Shown here in pieces: positions 8,945-18,100 of a stretch of DNA of 64,000 nucleotides (positions are counted from its first letter, which is position 1; every line of letters begins with the position of its first letter). This DNA is from Bacillus sp. SM2101. Its GTDB lineage: Bacteria; Bacillota; Bacilli; Bacillales; SM2101. The position numbers and the translations under genes were made by a program. The notes beneath the pieces are model-generated. The model was not told the DNA's origin, did not search any database, and saw nothing but the letters and a program-made list of their open reading frames with translations. Where the stretch lies: NCBI RefSeq assembly GCF_018588585.1, contig NZ_JAEUFG010000012.1, positions 92,926 through 156,925 of the forward strand, given 5' to 3'.

Positions 8945-9918
8945 CGCACATCTATTGCCTTTACAACTTTTATATCTGTGAAATAGCCATCTAAATTAAG
9001 TTGCTCTTTCTCATTCTTCAGCCATTGCGTAATAAGACTTACACTCATTTTTCCCATCTCCTGAGGGGATTGCTCTATCATTCCGTCGAGCTTTCCTTCT
9101 TTAAGAAGTGATAACGACTCTCGGTCGTCATCAAAAGAATAGATATAGTAAGGCTCGACTTGTGATCTGCTCTCAATCTCAAGAACCATTGTTTCAGAAA
9201 TATTGGCATTCACAGCGATAAAAGCATCGACATGAGGAAACTTATTCAACATACCTTTTGTTGTCGCATTAACGCTTTCCCTAGTTAGAGATGTTTCTGC
9301 TTCAATTGCATCTATGTGTGGAAACGAGTTTAAAACGTCTTTTATACCTTTTAACCGTTGGTCTTGATAATACTGATGCTGACGGTCAAACATGAGTATC
9401 ACTTCCCCTTTGTCGCCCATGTCTGATATTAACTGCTTAGCTATTAACTGCCCTGCTAAGTATTGGTCAGAGCCGACATATGTCCGTCTTAGGCTCTCAT
9501 TCATAGGAACGTCATTAGCAACTGTAATAATTGGAATTCCATACGATGCAGCTTTGATCTTCGTTAAATTTTTAAAATCATCTGTATCATAGCCTTGAAC
9601 AATGATCCCATCAACTTGTGAATAGATAGCAAGTTCAATTTGCTTCAAGAAGTCCTCTTTGTTATTACCATAACTGCCCCAAATCTCAAGGCTTGCCTCT
9701 TCACTTTGTGCTTGTTCAAGTGCACCTTCCCCAACCTTAACCCAAAATGGCGTATCTAGATCTTGGGTAATTAGAACTAGTCGATAGTCTGACTCTGCCT
9801 TGGCTAATGTCTCTGGTAATTGCCAATCAGTTCGAAATACTTTACTGGCCGAAAGAAATGTGAAATAGAATAGGATGATAGAAACAAAACTAAGTATGAA
9901 AACTACGATTTTCTGCAA
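8941..9918 (-). CDS. Membrane-anchored sugar-binding sensor protein (XylFII/AraP-like)
   Basis: 325 residues. It has an N-terminal hydrophobic segment (about 4-25) without a lipobox or clear cleavage site, so it probably stays anchored by one helix. The rest is a Peripla_BP_4 fold (VLITQDLDTPFW, DGIIVQGYD, IPIITVANDVP). It is the first gene of a three-gene overlapping operon with a LytS-type kinase and a YesN-type regulator. The same trio is known as XylFII-LytS-YesN (D-xylose, Clostridium beijerinckii) and AraPST (L-arabinose, Geobacillus stearothermophilus), where the binding protein presents the sugar state to the kinase. That role is inferred from family and context. Confidence 0.82.
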   Translation of the reverse strand: MQKIVVFILSFVSIILFYFTFLSASKVFRTDWQLPETLAKAESDYRLVLITQDLDTPFWVKVGEGALEQAQSEEASLEIWGSYGNNKEDFLKQIELAIYSQVDGIIVQGYDTDDFKNLTKIKAASYGIPIITVANDVPMNESLRRTYVGSDQYLAGQLIAKQLISDMGDKGEVILMFDRQHQYYQDQRLKGIKDVLNSFPHIDAIEAETSLTRESVNATTKGMLNKFPHVDAFIAVNANISETMVLEIESRSQVEPYYIYSFDDDRESLSLLKEGKLDGMIEQSPQEMGKMSVSLITQWLKNEKEQLNLDGYFTDIKVVKAIDVR

Positions 9919-9944
9919 GAGAATAATCTCCTTTGTTTCTTATT

Positions 9945-10065
9945 GGCTATTTTCGTAATATTTGTTAGACCATGGCACATTTTTCTGTAACTTGATAGCT
10001 AACATACAAAGCCACTTTTTATGGTGCAAATTTGGTGATAGTAGAAACAAAGTACGAAAAGAGCC
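9945..10065 (-). repeat. MITE-like intergenic repeat, copy 1
   Basis: 121 bp in reverse orientation. It begins GGCTATTTTCGTAATATTTG and ends ACAAAGTACGAAAAGAGCC, which are imperfect inverted ends. The internal CATGGCACATTTTTCTG matches the conserved core GTGGCATCTTTTCT of the family. TATT occurs directly on both sides, a possible target duplication. Confidence 0.7.
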
Positions 10066-10171
10066 TATTCTTTTAATCATCTTATCACAAGTAAGTAAAA
10101 ATCTACTATGCTATTTTTCGCTATATTAATGGAGGAATATGGTCATGGCGGATTTTTCAGATGTAATGATT

Positions 10172-10286
10172 GGCTGTTGTTGCTTTAAGAGGTAAACACC
10201 TACACAACTAGAGTTCGTGGCACCTTTTCTTGGACAACGATGACCAACAATGTAAAAAACTTAGCAACAAAGTTTACGACAAGAGC
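10172..10286 (-). repeat. MITE-like intergenic repeat, copy 2
   Basis: 115 bp in reverse orientation. The left end is shortened to GGCTGTTGTTGCT, the core GTTCGTGGCACCTTTTCT is well kept, and the right end AGCAACAAAGTTTACGACA continues into AGAGC. The left terminal repeat seems to have lost about ten bases. Confidence 0.65.
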
Positions 10287-10439
10287 TGTTACATAATTAT
10301 GTTTTACGTGTAGTTCAATCTTATTTGCATTGAGGTATGCGGTCCTTATACTTGATATAGGAAATGCATTCGAATAGAGAAGTATTTAGCTAAGTATAAC
10401 TGTAATATTTGAAGATGTTAGACAGGGGAATGGTTGTGT

Positions 10440-10469
10440 CAAAAGGGGGACCAATTAACCCCCTTTTTA
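10440..10469. terminator. Intrinsic terminator downstream of the deacetylase
   Basis: Stem AAAAGGGGG / CCCCCTTTT with a nine-base loop, with T or A runs on both sides. It lies 54 bp past the stop of the minus-strand polysaccharide deacetylase gene. Confidence 0.7.
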
Positions 10470-10522
10470 GTCTTCCATTAAGGTATAAAATAACTCTCCA
10501 CATTTACTATATTTCACTTCAA

Positions 10523-11749
10523 TTATTTTAAGCTTACAACTTCTAAACCCTCATCGTGTAAAAAACTGATTATACTTGGCAGTGCGTCTATAACAGCTTG
10601 TGATTCATGGAGAAGAATAATAGATCCGGAAGGGTTTGAGCTTCGAATATAGTTAATGATTTCGTTTGAGCTCTGAACCTTCCAATCCTTTGGATCCTTA
10701 TTCCAAAGTACCATCTTATGTTGATGTTTTTCCAATAACTCAATAGTTGACTCATTATTTGAACCATAAGGAGGCCTAAATAGAGTTACGGGCTCATTCG
10801 TTAGTTCTTCAATTAATAGATTTGCTTGGATGATTTCATGTTCTTGATTGTGTAGGGAGAGATTTGTAAGTTCTTTATGGTACATTGAATGACTACCGAT
10901 CGAATAATTGTTAGATTGTGCATACTTTACGTATTCAGGATATTTCTTAACATTCACACCGGTGAAAAAGAACGTACCACCAACCGTATGCTTCTTTAAT
11001 ATGTCTATAATCTCTGTAGTATATTTAGAAGGACCGTCGTCAAAGGTTAATGCTACCTTGCCATCAGGGATGCTGAAGGTAATTGCATCATTCAGTTGCA
11101 CAAATGGAATTTCGGATATAATATTCTGATTCTTCTTTATTTCTTCCTTTGCAGGTGATTCTTCATTCTTTGGAAGTGATTCAATAGTTTCTTTTTCAAC
11201 ACTCTCTGCTAGCACAGGAGTTTTACTAGACAAAAGATTAAAGTACGAATTGTTAGAAAAACCTAGCAAAATAGTAGAAATGACAATAAATGAGGCAACG
11301 GTAATCCAAGCAACCTTATGCTTTCTATTATTAAGAATTTTTCCTTTGGGATGTATTTCGCCTTCTTGTTTTACTTCAGTATTACGTGCGGGTTGTAGCT
11401 TATCATTTAAAATTTGATTGATTTGTTTGGAATGTTTAAAAGCGTTTAGTCCTCGTACATACTCATCAGAGCAGGAGAAATAGATTTTTTCACTATTGTC
11501 TCTATATGTTCTCGTTATGTAGCTTCTATGTTGCTGTATATTTGAATTCCAAGAGGTGTGAAAGGACATTCTATATTTAAATTTCCCAGAAAAATCAGTC
11601 GATTCTTTTAAGCTCATAGCTGTTTCAGTATCAATTTCCCAAAGGAGTTCAATATCTATTTCAAAAGAATATTTGACTCGTAAAAAAGATTTGTTCAGAT
11701 TGTTTTCTATTGATAATAGTTCTAATAGCTTACTATGATAGACTGACAT
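10523..11749 (-). CDS. Membrane-anchored polysaccharide deacetylase (NodB family)
   Basis: 408 residues. An N-terminal cytoplasmic region (about 1-144) of unknown fold is followed by one membrane helix (145-165), a charged linker, then a NodB/CE4 deacetylase domain (about 228-408) outside the cell. All CE4 motifs are visible: TFDDGPS with D237-D238, metal-binding H287 and H291 in SHSMYH, RPPYGS near 325 and the LLHES motif with H381. Such enzymes remove N-acetyl groups from peptidoglycan or exopolysaccharide. The 140-residue intracellular extension is unusual for the family. The start is supported by AAAGGGGA four bases upstream. It follows a coiled-coil gene by 47 bp, probably as one operon. 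Confidence 0.88.
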   Translation of the reverse strand: MSVYHSKLLELLSIENNLNKSFLRVKYSFEIDIELLWEIDTETAMSLKESTDFSGKFKYRMSFHTSWNSNIQQHRSYITRTYRDNSEKIYFSCSDEYVRGLNAFKHSKQINQILNDKLQPARNTEVKQEGEIHPKGKILNNRKHKVAWITVASFIVISTILLGFSNNSYFNLLSSKTPVLAESVEKETIESLPKNEESPAKEEIKKNQNIISEIPFVQLNDAITFSIPDGKVALTFDDGPSKYTTEIIDILKKHTVGGTFFFTGVNVKKYPEYVKYAQSNNYSIGSHSMYHKELTNLSLHNQEHEIIQANLLIEELTNEPVTLFRPPYGSNNESTIELLEKHQHKMVLWNKDPKDWKVQSSNEIINYIRSSNPSGSIILLHESQAVIDALPSIISFLHDEGLEVVSLK

Positions 11750-11796
11750 ACTGTCCCCTTTCTCTTAGAGGTAACTAAAGAGCTACATGCTCATGT

Positions 11797-12549
11797 TTAC
11801 TCTGTTGTAGTAGATGTAGTTGTTTTTGGAGAGAAAGAAAAAGACAGCCGATCCGTAAAATCATTAATTGTTTGCATTAATTCTGCTTTTTCATCTTGGC
11901 TTTGTTTGTATTGTTCTACAACCTTGTGATTCTCTACTTCTAAATCTCTAATTTTCTCTTCAAAGTCTTTTATTAACATCATTTGTTCATATTGCTTGTT
12001 AGTTGATTCTTCTTTGAGTTTGTTATATTTATTAGTTTCTTTCTCAAGTTGGTTTGTTATATTTCCAAACTCTATTTTCGACGAACTTTGATAGTCTTTA
12101 AAATCTTCAAGTAGCTGATCATAACTCATTTGTTTGTTAGTAAGGTTAGATTCTAATTCACGAATTTCCTTATCTTTATCTAATAAAATTTGTTCCTTCT
12201 TTACTTGGCTATGTTTTAAGCGGCCTATCATTTCATTCGCCGAATACAATTGGCTTTCAAGTCCCTTATTTTTATATTGAATCAATTGTCGGTCATGTAG
12301 CATATTTTCTAGAGAAACTATTAAATCTAAGGCTACTTTGTCTTGATCATCTTTTGATAATAAGTTTTTCTTACTAGTTGTTTCAGATTGTTCGAATTCT
12401 TTGAATTCTTCATCAATAGATGATTCTTCAATCATTTCTTGGGAAACATCTTCTTCCATATTTATATTGTTTTGTTCAGGTTGACTTTGATTAGATAGGA
12501 CTCCTTTTAACCAACCTCTTGAATTGCTCTTTGTATCCTTGGCCATCAT
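11797..12549 (-). CDS. Coiled-coil protein of unknown function
   Basis: 250 residues, not recognised. The N-terminal 75 residues are acidic and low in complexity. Residues about 75-230 are almost continuously helical with heptad-like spacing of L/I/M and many E/K/Q, so a long coiled coil is expected. The tail ends in a threonine-rich run (TTTSTTTE). There is no signal peptide and no membrane helix. The start is one of two adjacent ATG codons (12549 or 12546) behind GGAGAG. It is first in a likely two-gene unit with the membrane-anchored deacetylase, whose cytoplasmic extension it might contact; that is speculation from position only. Confidence 0.6.
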   Translation of the reverse strand: MMAKDTKSNSRGWLKGVLSNQSQPEQNNINMEEDVSQEMIEESSIDEEFKEFEQSETTSKKNLLSKDDQDKVALDLIVSLENMLHDRQLIQYKNKGLESQLYSANEMIGRLKHSQVKKEQILLDKDKEIRELESNLTNKQMSYDQLLEDFKDYQSSSKIEFGNITNQLEKETNKYNKLKEESTNKQYEQMMLIKDFEEKIRDLEVENHKVVEQYKQSQDEKAELMQTINDFTDRLSFSFSPKTTTSTTTE

Positions 12550-13183
12550 TTTCTCTCCTATCTCAATGTATGAATAAATTATTGTTTATCAGATAGAATG
12601 GTATTAAATACTTACTAGAGTAGTATTAATCATCATTATACACCTTTTGAAGCCTAGAGTGGTAAATTCTAATCTTATTGTACGATTATGTAAATGGATG
12701 TCAATGTATGGCGAAAAAAATTGACATTTGTAGCAGAAAAAGATACTTAAGTTATAGGTAAAAAATACTATAAATAGCATAAAAAAGAGACTAATGAACT
12801 AATTCTATTAGCGTTTATATATAGAATGGGCATGTATTCATTGCAGACTCTTTTCATAAATTTGTTGTATTTTTAATAATATATGAACAGGTAAATAGGG
12901 GTTGTGGTGAAGTATTTATTAAAATTAATAAGAAATAAACCTAATTTGGCAAAGGCTTTGATGAGTGTGGATAAAGATGAGGATGAAAAGGATGAATATC
13001 ATTAGCAGTAGTTGTCACAATAAACTGTTTTGGTAGTTAATTAGGTCTGGCTTACAAGTATTTGAGCCATGTTTCTTTACAACATTGTTAAGGTGCTAAT
13101 TACATAAATATATTTATAGTAGAAAGATACTGTTTATGGTAGACTAGTACTACATAAACTTCTTCAGAATTTTTAAAAAATAA
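12550..13183. other. AT-rich intergenic stretch, one possible tiny ORF
   Basis: No recognised gene. Apart from the 32-codon frame listed at 12907-13005 I see no hairpin with a T-run, no tRNA and no operator-like palindrome. The promoter of the coiled-coil gene must lie at its left end. Confidence 0.4.
12907..13005 (+). CDS. Possible 32-residue small protein
   Basis: A GTG-initiated frame with AGGGG a few bases upstream. It encodes a positively charged helical start (MKYLLKLIRNKPNLAKALM) and a strongly acidic end (DKDEDEKDEYH). It has no signal peptide and no recognised family. The amphipathic, charge-polarised composition looks more protein-like than random AT-rich sequence, but the evidence is only composition and a moderate ribosome site. 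Confidence 0.25.
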   Translation: MKYLLKLIRNKPNLAKALMSVDKDEDEKDEYH

Positions 13184-13328
13184 GGATCTTTTCGTAAATT
13201 TTGTTGTTATAGTTCATAAACTAGAAAGTAAGAGTGTCGTTTTAATCAATACTTATCATTTTAGAGAAGTAAATTGTATTAGTGTTTTTTTATCAGTATG
13301 AAAAACAACAGTCTATGCAAAAACAACC
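13184..13328 (+). repeat. MITE-like intergenic repeat, copy 3
   Basis: 145 bp, forward orientation: GGATCTTTTCGTAAATTTTG at the left and AACAACAGTCTATGCAAAAA then CAACC at the right. Its right end abuts the terminator of the small peptide gene. Confidence 0.65.
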
Positions 13329-13362
13329 AAAAAAACACCGCTTTCCAATTATTAGCGGTGTT
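13329..13362 (-). terminator. Intrinsic terminator of the signal-peptide gene
   Basis: Stem AACACCGCT / AGCGGTGTT with an 11-base loop, followed on the minus strand by six or seven T residues. It lies 17 bp past the stop of the small secreted-peptide gene, which supports that gene being real and monocistronic. Confidence 0.8.
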
Positions 13363-13378
13363 ATATTTCCTAATCTAA

Positions 13379-13513
13379 TTATTTTGTACTAGTAATAGAT
13401 AATATTGGTGGTAAATTCTCATCTTCTGGAGACGCTAGAGCTGTTGATCCTAATGCACCAACAATTATTAGACTCACAGAAAGTGTTAAAATGATTTTCT
13501 TCACACGTTTCAT
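13379..13513 (-). CDS. Small secreted peptide precursor, candidate RRNPP pheromone
   Basis: 44 residues, too short for ordinary gene callers. Seen: ATG with GAGGTGG eight bases upstream; a basic start (MKRVKK); a hydrophobic core to about residue 22; an AxA-type signal peptidase site (STALA, residues 23-27); a 17-residue tail SPEDENLPPILSITSTK; and a dedicated terminator. This is the layout of Phr, PapR and NprX pheromone precursors, which are exported, trimmed and re-imported. The gene is divergent from the HTH-TPR regulator at 13685 across 171 bp. Known PapR and NprX genes lie downstream of their receptors in the same direction, so the divergent arrangement is unusual. Function is inferred; the mature form cannot be read from sequence. 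Confidence 0.7.
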   Translation of the reverse strand: MKRVKKIILTLSVSLIIVGALGSTALASPEDENLPPILSITSTK

Positions 13514-13684
13514 AACATATCCCACCTCTCAATAATTAATTATATTTTACTATATACCGTCTAACGATAAATTTGCGATAAATGAGTATTATGCGAGATT
13601 AGGACTATCATGCTCGTAATTTCTTCAGAATTCGTCAACTGATATAAACATATTGATTTTTTATGGAAAGGGGAATTTGTTTTC

Positions 13685-14590
13685 ATGGATACAGAGAACC
13701 TATTACCGAAAATAGCATCAAACCTTAGAGAATTGAGAAAGTTTCAAAAAATTTCTCAAAAAAGGTTAGCTGAAGGGATATGTACTCAGTCTTATATAAG
13801 CATGATTGAAAAAGGTGAAATATCCCCATCTGCAACAATATTACATGCCTTCGCTATTCGATTAGGAGTTGATATTAATTATTTCTTTGATGTTCAGGAA
13901 AATTTAATGTACCAGTATCAAGACGAATTGATAAAGCTCATAAAAGAGGCAAGGGATAAAAATGATTATACAGAAATACGTCAGTTATTAAAAAAACAGG
14001 AACAAAATCCGTTCATGAGTTCTACTAAAATGCAAAAATTTATGAATTACCATAAAGGGCTGTGTTGTTATTTTCTTGACCATGACGCAAAAGAAGCAAT
14101 AGAAATTTTAAATCAAACTTTATCTACAGATGAACATACTCAAGGTTTGTATCATTCAGAGGACATTGAAGCTTTAGTTGCCATTGCAAGTATTCATACT
14201 GAAGAAAAAAAATGGCCTGAGGCAAAACCATATTTTCTACAAGCTTTTGATATTGTGAAGAGATATCAAGCTGCAATAAAAATTCAGACAGTGCAAAAAG
14301 TTTATTACAATTATATTCGTCTGTTGTATCTGTCCGGGTCATATACAGAGATTATTCAAGTAGCTGATAAAGGAATTAACCTTTGTAAGGAAAATGATAG
14401 CTTATATTTACATGGTCAATTATTATATTATAAGGCTCTTACATTAAATAAACTGGAACGATTTGATGAGGCGATTACATTTTTTGAAAAAGCTATTATG
14501 GTATTTAGCGTTCAGGAAAATCAACAGCTTGTCGATTATACTAGAAAAATAATAACTAAATTTAAAGACATAGAAAAAAGCAATAGGTAG
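13685..14590 (+). CDS. HTH-TPR transcriptional regulator, PlcR/NprR-like (RRNPP)
   Basis: 301 residues. The N-terminal HTH_3/XRE domain (about 9-65) contains SQKRLAEGICTQSYISMIEKGE, then ISPSATILHAFAIRLGVDINYFF. The remaining 230 residues are helical with TPR-like repeats (for example HGQLLYYKALTLNKLERFDEAITFFEKA, given here only as positions about 238-265). Length and order match PlcR (about 285 residues), a peptide-gated activator of secreted enzymes. The ATG has GGAAAGGGG upstream. It is divergent from the pheromone-like gene at 13379-13513 and is followed by the secreted glucanase gene at 15134. I infer that imported peptide binds the TPR domain and controls the glucanase and the peptide gene. 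A peptide-free XRE regulator is the alternative. Confidence 0.85.
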   Translation: MDTENLLPKIASNLRELRKFQKISQKRLAEGICTQSYISMIEKGEISPSATILHAFAIRLGVDINYFFDVQENLMYQYQDELIKLIKEARDKNDYTEIRQLLKKQEQNPFMSSTKMQKFMNYHKGLCCYFLDHDAKEAIEILNQTLSTDEHTQGLYHSEDIEALVAIASIHTEEKKWPEAKPYFLQAFDIVKRYQAAIKIQTVQKVYYNYIRLLYLSGSYTEIIQVADKGINLCKENDSLYLHGQLLYYKALTLNKLERFDEAITFFEKAIMVFSVQENQQLVDYTRKIITKFKDIEKSNR

Positions 14591-14627
14591 CGAGCTGCTA
14601 TTTGCTTTTTTCTATGTCTTTTTTTAT
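14564..14627 (+). terminator. Intrinsic terminator overlapping the regulator's 3' end
   Basis: A 22-23-bp stem with one bulge: AAAGACATAGAAAAAAGCAA at 14564 pairs with TTGCTTTTTTCTATGTCTTT ending at 14621, then a T run. The left arm codes for the last residues and the stop of the regulator. Confidence 0.85.
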
Positions 14628-15133
14628 GTTTTGATGGTGGAGGCAGGGTTCAAAGTTCTTAGCTAGTCTATAATTATTCTTTTCGAAATTATTTCGCGTC
14701 AGTAGTTATTTGTAATTTTATTTTTTTCGGTAAAATTACCTAGATTGTAAAACACTCACGAAATATTTTTACTATATTAAGGTTTCTAGGCATATTTTAA
14801 GGCAAATCCCATATGTTTTAAATTAATTACACGTTTTAAACATACGATTTCATGGAGCATCGTTATAAATAGTGAATAGTTTCACGAAAAAATTCGTTCT
14901 TTAGCATTATTCGACAATTTATGACGAAAGTTGCATATACAAATATGATGTATTTTGCAATGATATTCATGTAACGGTCGTGCGTATTTAAAACGGTGTA
15001 GTTTTTTATAGAGGGGGGGAAACTAGTAACTTTGTGTTCACTTTAAAGTCTTGTAATTTAAATTTACGAAACATTTAGTAAACTTAAACTCTTATGATTA
15101 TTTTGCTATATTCTATTAAACGGGGTGTGTTGA
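14628..15133. other. Long leader/promoter region of the first glucanase gene
   Basis: No gene seen in about 500 bp. It contains a 9-bp hairpin (GTAATTTTA / TAAAATTAC near 14710-14740), four scattered CACGAAA/ACGAAA motifs, and GTTTCACGAAA at about 14879, whose complement recurs upstream of the second GH81 gene. It also contains TATGAC-N6-TGCATA near 14932, which is palindrome-like but has wider spacing than a PlcR box. A TATATT -10 candidate lies near 15106. Confidence 0.4.
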
Positions 15134-18100
15134 GTGAAATTTAAAAAAATATTATCTGTTTTGACAGCGGTTACAATTAGTGCGTCTATGATGCTCCCAT
15201 CTTTACCAGCTACAGCCGAAATTTCAGAAAATGATGTACCCGTGGGTGCAGGTGGATATTCTACAGTTGCCAAAGGGACGCAATTGTATGGGTGGGAACT
15301 TCACCCAAGAAGAACGCCACAGGATTTTGACTATTCAACAAGTAATTTAGATGGGAAGCCATTACCTACAAATGACTGGATTAGCTCAGTATTATGGTAT
15401 CAATATTCAGGGGCATTATATGCACACCCTTTGTCATACCAAGCAACTCCAACTGGTTTCGAAATAAGTAACCCTCCTAAAACTGTTAATACATTATTGG
15501 ATGGAGAAAATGAACTAGAAAGGGAGCATAGACCTGGACAAATAGATCTTGAGGTTCAAGCGACAACATTTTCTCCGGTAGATGCACGAGCAGATAAACT
15601 TTCTGATTGGGCGGCTGACATTTTAATGGCAAGTCCAGACGGTAGTAAAAATATGAAAGCTACGATTGCTCATGGAAGTCCATATGCATACTTCACATTT
15701 GAGGGTGGCGAGCCTAAAGTTGTTTTTAAAAACCCAACAACGATTGTAAAGCATGATAATGCATATCTACAGTTATCCGTAGATAATAATGGTCAAACAA
15801 ACTACTATGGGCTATATGCTCCAGCAGGTTCTACATGGACTATGAATGGAACTGAAGTAGTTGCAGATTTACCAGATGGGAAAAATTACTTTACAGTTGC
15901 TGGCTTACCGGACGGTAGTGAAAACACATTTAACTTCTATAAAGAACGCGCTTTTGCGTTTATTACAGATACAAGAGTAGATTGGAATTATCATGAAGCA
16001 AGTAGTACGTTAACGACGGATTATACAATTACAACTACACCAATGGAAGGTGCCAATAGAGAGACAATTACAGCGTTATATCCACATCAATGGAGAAACA
16101 ACCCTCTTATTCCAAACTCAGCGCATTTATACGAATACGATTCAATTCGGGGAAATATGAAAGCGATTTCTGGAACGTCTTTTAGTACACAATACGTTTA
16201 CAACGGAATATTACCGACAATGCCAAAGCTTACAGATCCTGCTGATATTGCAAAATTAGAAGATTATGTAAGGCAATATTTTGATTATGGAATGTCTTTA
16301 AATCCAAATTTTGTTCAAGCTGGAGCAGATGGTGGTAATGGCGGCTATGATACGTATTGGATGGGGAAAAATTTAGGACGTAATTCTAATATCATGCCAA
16401 TTGCCGATCAACTAAACGACGAACATAAAAAGGGAGAATTTATTGACTCAATTAAATCAACACTAGAATGGTGGTTTACACCGACAAAATATAATGAAGC
16501 TGGGCAACCAATTGAAGACAATTATTTTTATTATGATGACCATTGGAAAACGTTAATTGGTTATAGTGCAAATTATTTTTCAGATACGGAATTAAATGAC
16601 CACCATTTCCATTGGGGTTATTGGATTTATGCAGCAGCACAAGTTGCTCTACAGGAACCAAACACAGCAAACGCTTGGGATAGTAACTCACAATGGGGAG
16701 GTATGGTTAATGAGTTAGTTGATGACATCGCTACAGTAGATCGTAATTCAGATGACTACCCATTTCTAAGAAACTTCGATCCATATGCTGGTCACTCTTG
16801 GGCAAATGGCATGGGCTTCATAGATGCAGATGATTGGAGATATGGCGGGAACAACCATGAGTCTTCATCTGAAGCGATGAATGCATGGGCTTCACTCATA
16901 CTTTGGGGCGAAGCTACAGGGAATTCAGAAATAAGAGATGCTGGAATTTATATGTTCACAACCGAGCAGCAAGCTATTAATAATTATTGGTTTGACATTT
17001 ATGGAGATGTATTTGAACCAGAGTTTTCAAATGATGATGCAGTAATGGTATGGGGAGGCAAATATAACCATACTACTTGGTGGACAGAGAATCCAATAGA
17101 AGCACATGGGATTCAGATGTTACCGATTACACCTGCATCACTTTACCTAGGTAGGGATCCAAATTATGTGAAGCGTAACTACGATAATACGTATGCGGAG
17201 TTTCCAAACTATTTACAGAAAAAAGCTCAATATGGTTGGCAGGGTCTAGATAATCCAGATACGTGGCAGGACATTTTAGTGTCATACTATGCATTGTATG
17301 ATCCAGCGGAAGCGTTAGCAAAATGGAAGGATGAGGATTCAGAAGTAGACCCAGCGGTTGGAGTAGAGTTTGGTGAAACGAGGGCGCATACGTATCATTG
17401 GATAAGATCTTTAGATGTGTATGGCTTACCAAACTTTGATATTACAGCGAATAGCCCATTATATTCTGTATTCTCCAAAGATGGGAATAACACATACGTT
17501 GCTTACAATGCATCAGATTTTGAGCAAACAGTAACATTCTCTGATTGCTTTGAATTAGTAGTCCCAGCTAACGCAATGGCTCAAGAAACTGCAGTTAGCC
17601 CTGGTGGTAACTGTTCTGCAACACCTCCTGGTGGAGGTAATACAGATCCTGATATAGAAGCTCCTAGCTCACCAGAAAATCTCCAGTTGTCTGGAAAAAC
17701 AGCAAGGACAGTAGATTTAACATGGACAGAGGCTACGGACGATACTGGCGTAGTGGCTTATGACATTTATCAAGATGGTGAGCAAATAGCAAGCACACCA
17801 AGTGTAACGTATCAAATTACTGGATTAACAGGTGAAACGACGTATACATTTGAAGTCATTGCTAGAGATGCAGCAGGTAATTTATCAAATCCAAGCAATA
17901 GTTTAATCGTAACAACAGATCCTGCTCCTGATGATAATGAAGCACCAACTGCGCCAACAAATGTGGACTATTCAAGTAAGAGTGAGACGACAGTAGATTT
18001 AACATGGATAGCAGCAACAGATAATATAGCGGTAGAAGGCTACGATATATATCAAGATGGTGTATATGTTGGATCGACAACAGCGACAGCGTACCAAGTG

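Larger units (their letters stand above)
9919..10522. other. Intergenic region with two MITE-like repeats and a terminator
   Basis: No gene seen. It holds two copies of the dispersed inverted-end repeat (9945-10065 and 10172-10286), the unstructured sequence between them, and a hairpin at 10440-10469. The sensor operon promoter must lie at its left end. I could not pick a convincing -35/-10 pair because the first repeat begins only 27 bp upstream of the start codon. Confidence 0.5.

Noticed and set aside
13685..14590. Rap-type phosphatase
   Set aside because: Although it has TPR-like repeats, it carries an N-terminal XRE helix-turn-helix and is too short for Rap; PlcR-like is the better fit.
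14932..14949. PlcR box upstream of the first glucanase
   Set aside because: TATGAC-N6-TGCATA is palindrome-like but the spacing between TATG and CATA is ten bases instead of eight and the inner A/T positions do not match the PlcR consensus.
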